From Planctomycetota bacterium (GTDB lineage: Bacteria > Planctomycetota > Phycisphaerae > UBA1845 > JANYLN01): 36,931 nt of DNA. How positions within the stretch are numbered: the first letter of the stretch is position 1; the number at the start of each line of letters is the position of its first letter. Below are positions 34,502-36,931 of this stretch, in pieces. The notes below the pieces were generated by a model. It saw nothing but the letters and a program-made list of their open reading frames with translations. It ran no database searches and had not been told where the DNA came from. The DNA is taken from NCBI GenBank assembly GCA_025357795.1, contig JANYLN010000010.1:1-36931 (forward strand), in the 5' to 3' direction. The translations under genes and the position numbers were made by a program.

Positions 34502-36409
34502 TCAGTGGGCGAGTGGGTCAGCCGGCCGGGAGGAGGCGGGTTGGGATTCGGCCGGGCGGGTTGCCTGAGCGGGTCCCTGGAAGGACTCATCGGCCAGCAG
34601 GAGCACGACTTGCTGGGTGGTCAGCCTGCGCAAGGGGTCATCCAGCAGGTAGGCCTGGAGGGTGTGAGGACCGGGGGCGATCTGGCCGAGGGTGAGGTTC
34701 ACGCGGAGCATCTGGCTGGCCATGGGCAGGAGAGTCAGCGGCAGGGGCTGGGGGCCGGCGCCTGAGAGCGGGAGGGTCGTACCGTTGAGGCGAACGATAG
34801 GCCAGACGCGGAGCGGCTGGTTGGAGGTATTGCTGATTTTCAGGATGGTGGGGGTGACGCAGGAGAAGTAGGTCAGGCCGTAGCCCGCCATTTTGGGGGT
34901 GAAGGCCAACTGGTCGGCGCTGTTGAGTTCGAGGCGGGCGGGCAGCTTGGGGGTGAGCTGATCGGGGCTGCCAGCCTGGAGGGTGATGGCCCCTTTGTCG
35001 GGCAGGTCGAAGTTGATCTGGCAGGCCCAGAAGGTGCCGAGGTCGAGGCAGCGGAGGATCGTACCGCCCGTGGTGGAGGGCTTGGTGCCGTTGGGGTCCT
35101 TGCGGACGCGGATCCAGAGGCGGCAGTCATTCCAGGAGCGGTTGAGGCTGTTGGCGACGTTAACAGTGACGGGGTCCTGGGAACCGTCGTTGAGTTGGCC
35201 GAAGGTTACGCGCATGTGGCCTACCGGCACGGAATACTGCTGGCGGGCGTCGGAGTAGTCGGCTGGGTAGATGTAGCTGACGCGGTCAACGTGGACCTCG
35301 ATGACGCGGTAGTGGGAGTTGCCGGTGGCCTTGTCGCGGACGGCGGTGCTGGACTGGGCGGTGCGGATGTAGTGCAGGCCGGGCAGGCCATTGAGCAGGG
35401 GGGCGAACTCGCGGTAGTCCCAGTCGGCCTGGCCGCCGCAGATGATCATTTTAAGTTTGAAGTCGCGGACGGCCTTTTCGGCGAGATTGGCTTCGCGCAG
35501 GCGGCGGAGGAGGCCGAGTTCATCGCTGTGGGTGACGATGAAGTTGAAGGTGCGGTTGCGGTTGGCCTCGAGGTCGTGGAGGACCCAGCTGATTTGGTCG
35601 TCGTCCTGGTCGATGGGGTGGCTGCCGTGGTCGAGCAGGAGCAGGCCGTGGTAGTTGCCATAGTCGATGATGCCGACGGGGCTGTTGGCGACATAGCGGG
35701 TGAAGGAGGCTTCATGGTCGTGATCGCCGCAGAGGAGGTAGACGGGGGCATCGAACTGAGCCATGTAGTCGAGGACGCGCTGCCAGTCGGTGGGGTGGTC
35801 GCAGAGGCGGGCCCACTCGGTGTAGTCGCCGGTGGCGACGATGAACTCGGGGGCCAGGAGGTTGACCTCCTCGGGGATCTGCGGGTCGAAGTCGATGGCG
35901 GTGGGGTCGCCAATGTTCATATTGGACAGGTGCACGAACCGGAAGTTCGTCTTGAAGGAGGCGACGAGGGAGACGCTGCGGCGGTGGGTAGTCTCGCGGC
36001 CCGCGGCGGCCAGGACGAGGTCGTAGAGGCCGGGGGGTGTCGAGGTGGCGACGGTCATATCGGAGCTGATGTAGCCGTCGCCGAACTTCTTGAGCAGGCC
36101 GCTGGGCAGGAGTGGGTAGCGGAGTTTGGGGAACTGGCTGTTCTGCAGGAACAGCCGGGGGGGCTCGTCCTCGGGCAGGCGGAGCAGGCAGGTGATGGCG
36201 CCGCCCACCTGGCTGAAGACGGGGCGTCCCTGGGTGGGGGCGATGATCTCCGTTTCGATGGGGTCGGCGGTCTTGGGGCGGACCTGGGCGGGCCGGGTGG
36301 TGATGGAGGCGGCCCAAGCCCAAGCGGTTGGAGCCCCAAGCAGCGTGGCCGCGGCCAGGAGCAGGGGGGCCGTACGTCGCATCCAGGTTGAGGCGGAGGA
36401 TCTTCGCAT
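34502..36409 (-). CDS. secreted calcineurin-like protein with an incomplete metal site
   Basis: This is a 635-residue precursor with a signal peptide (residues 1-34, ending AWA). A calcineurin-type fold follows. The middle motifs are visible: GDYTE (194-198), CGDHDHE (227-233) and THSDE (293-297). The usual first DxH motif reads HLSNMNIG (160-167), with no Asp or His in the expected positions, and the last GHxH reads GGQADW. The standard two-metal centre therefore looks incomplete, so the protein may bind rather than cut, or use other ligands. The last ~230 residues resemble beta-sandwich repeats. It is separated from the export gene by about 200 bp. The ribosome-binding site GGAGG is 14 nt from this start. 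Confidence 0.7.
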   Translation of the reverse strand: MRRSSASTWMRRTAPLLLAAATLLGAPTAWAWAASITTRPAQVRPKTADPIETEIIAPTQGRPVFSQVGGAITCLLRLPEDEPPRLFLQNSQFPKLRYPLLPSGLLKKFGDGYISSDMTVATSTPPGLYDLVLAAAGRETTHRRSVSLVASFKTNFRFVHLSNMNIGDPTAIDFDPQIPEEVNLLAPEFIVATGDYTEWARLCDHPTDWQRVLDYMAQFDAPVYLLCGDHDHEASFTRYVANSPVGIIDYGNYHGLLLLDHGSHPIDQDDDQISWVLHDLEANRNRTFNFIVTHSDELGLLRRLREANLAEKAVRDFKLKMIICGGQADWDYREFAPLLNGLPGLHYIRTAQSSTAVRDKATGNSHYRVIEVHVDRVSYIYPADYSDARQQYSVPVGHMRVTFGQLNDGSQDPVTVNVANSLNRSWNDCRLWIRVRKDPNGTKPSTTGGTILRCLDLGTFWACQINFDLPDKGAITLQAGSPDQLTPKLPARLELNSADQLAFTPKMAGYGLTYFSCVTPTILKISNTSNQPLRVWPIVRLNGTTLPLSGAGPQPLPLTLLPMASQMLRVNLTLGQIAPGPHTLQAYLLDDPLRRLTTQQVVLLLADESFQGPAQATRPAESQPASSRPADPLAH

Positions 36410-36494
36410 AGAGAGGGATCATACCTCCTGATCCGAATCCGTGCTATCGGCAACATGGACGCGGCCGGGCGGGGTCGGTAACATCTGGGGCATT

Positions 36495-36931
36495 ATGGCA
36501 GAGCAGGCAAACATGATCGAATCGAAGATGGCAGCGGGCGTGGGGCAACTGAGCGACGCGCAGAAGTGGATGGCGGCCACGGTTTGCGTGGTGGCGGCGC
36601 TGGGGATGCGCTACGCGGGGCTATTGGCACTGTGGCCGCGGGACCCGGGCTTGCCGGTGTCGCTGCTGACGTGCCGGCATCCGGGGCTGGCAACGCTGGA
36701 GATGATGGCGATCGCGGCGGCGGCGTCGGCGCTGGTGGTGGCGGTGATCGGCAAGCGGCTGGCGGGCATGGGGGTGCTGGCGGTGGGGGCGGGGTTGCTG
36801 GCGATCGGCTGGAGCGATGCCGACTGGCGGCCGACGATAGCGTACATCCAGCAGGCCAGCGGCGGCTGGGGGGCGATGAATATTCGGCTGATCGGGGAGA
36901 CGCTGGGCTGGGGGGCGGTGATCCTGGCGGG
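36495..36931 (+). CDS. membrane protein, cut by the right edge
   Basis: From ATG 36495 the frame runs open to the window edge, giving 145 residues. GGGG lies 4 nt before it. The first 24 residues are hydrophilic. Then come membrane segments at about 25-46, 64-86 and 89-105, and a fourth that starts near 130. The frame has no stop and strong GC-rich third positions like its neighbours, which supports a real gene. It is divergent from the calcineurin-like gene (85-bp gap). No family is recognised from this part. Confidence 0.6.
   Translation, partial: MAEQANMIESKMAAGVGQLSDAQKWMAATVCVVAALGMRYAGLLALWPRDPGLPVSLLTCRHPGLATLEMMAIAAAASALVVAVIGKRLAGMGVLAVGAGLLAIGWSDADWRPTIAYIQQASGGWGAMNIRLIGETLGWGAVILA

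Noticed and set aside
1-36931. tRNA, rRNA or riboswitch genes
   Set aside because: The gaps were read on both strands for tRNA-like arms and known leaders. None was convincing by eye; a covariance search would be needed to exclude small RNAs.

Overview
The window is GC-rich bacterial chromosome, most likely from a planctomycete of the Phycisphaerae type (inference). The pointers are a zinc-finger Ser/Thr kinase carrying 14 WD40 repeats beside an ECF sigma factor, several large TPR proteins, loosely packed genes with long spacers, and core genes on both strands. There are no rRNA or tRNA genes, no CRISPR array, no transposase and no prophage. The only mobile-looking item is a 148-bp MITE-like element near the left edge.

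Layout. 1-2340: the start of a coiled-coil protein gene running off the left edge, the MITE-like element, a small zinc-ribbon protein, a membrane-anchored TPR protein and an ImmA/IrrE-like zinc peptidase. 2742-4934: an ABC exporter with a PDZ domain in its first periplasmic loop, ending convergently with addA at a palindrome. 4980-12325: addB-addA on the minus strand, the helicase-nuclease that processes double-strand breaks, with overlapping stop and start codons. 12684-16950: a decayed methyltransferase gene, a 556-aa TPR protein, an MFS-type transporter and a decayed response-regulator fragment. 17246-18259: an orphan PhnD-type substrate-binding lipoprotein.

18410-27682 is a plus-strand run: ispF, cysS, ruvC, ruvA, ruvB, a strong terminator, a Y-family polymerase (dinB) with its own promoter, a primary-type sigma factor with an apparently duplicated region 4, and a YchF-like nucleotide-binding protein. 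With AddAB, the window holds end processing, Holliday-junction resolution (RuvABC) and translesion synthesis.

27815-36931 is mostly minus strand: an ECF sigma factor followed by the giant kinase (probably one signalling unit), a 67-aa lipoprotein with its own promoter and terminator, a Wza-type polysaccharide export lipoprotein with an operator-like palindrome over its promoter, and a secreted calcineurin-like protein whose metal site looks incomplete. A divergent membrane-protein gene runs off the right edge.

I see no complete, clearly undescribed multi-gene system. The most unusual items are the sigma factor with two region-4 modules, the polymerase with a clamp-binding motif in an N-terminal extension, the PDZ-containing exporter, and two decayed genes next to conserved ones.
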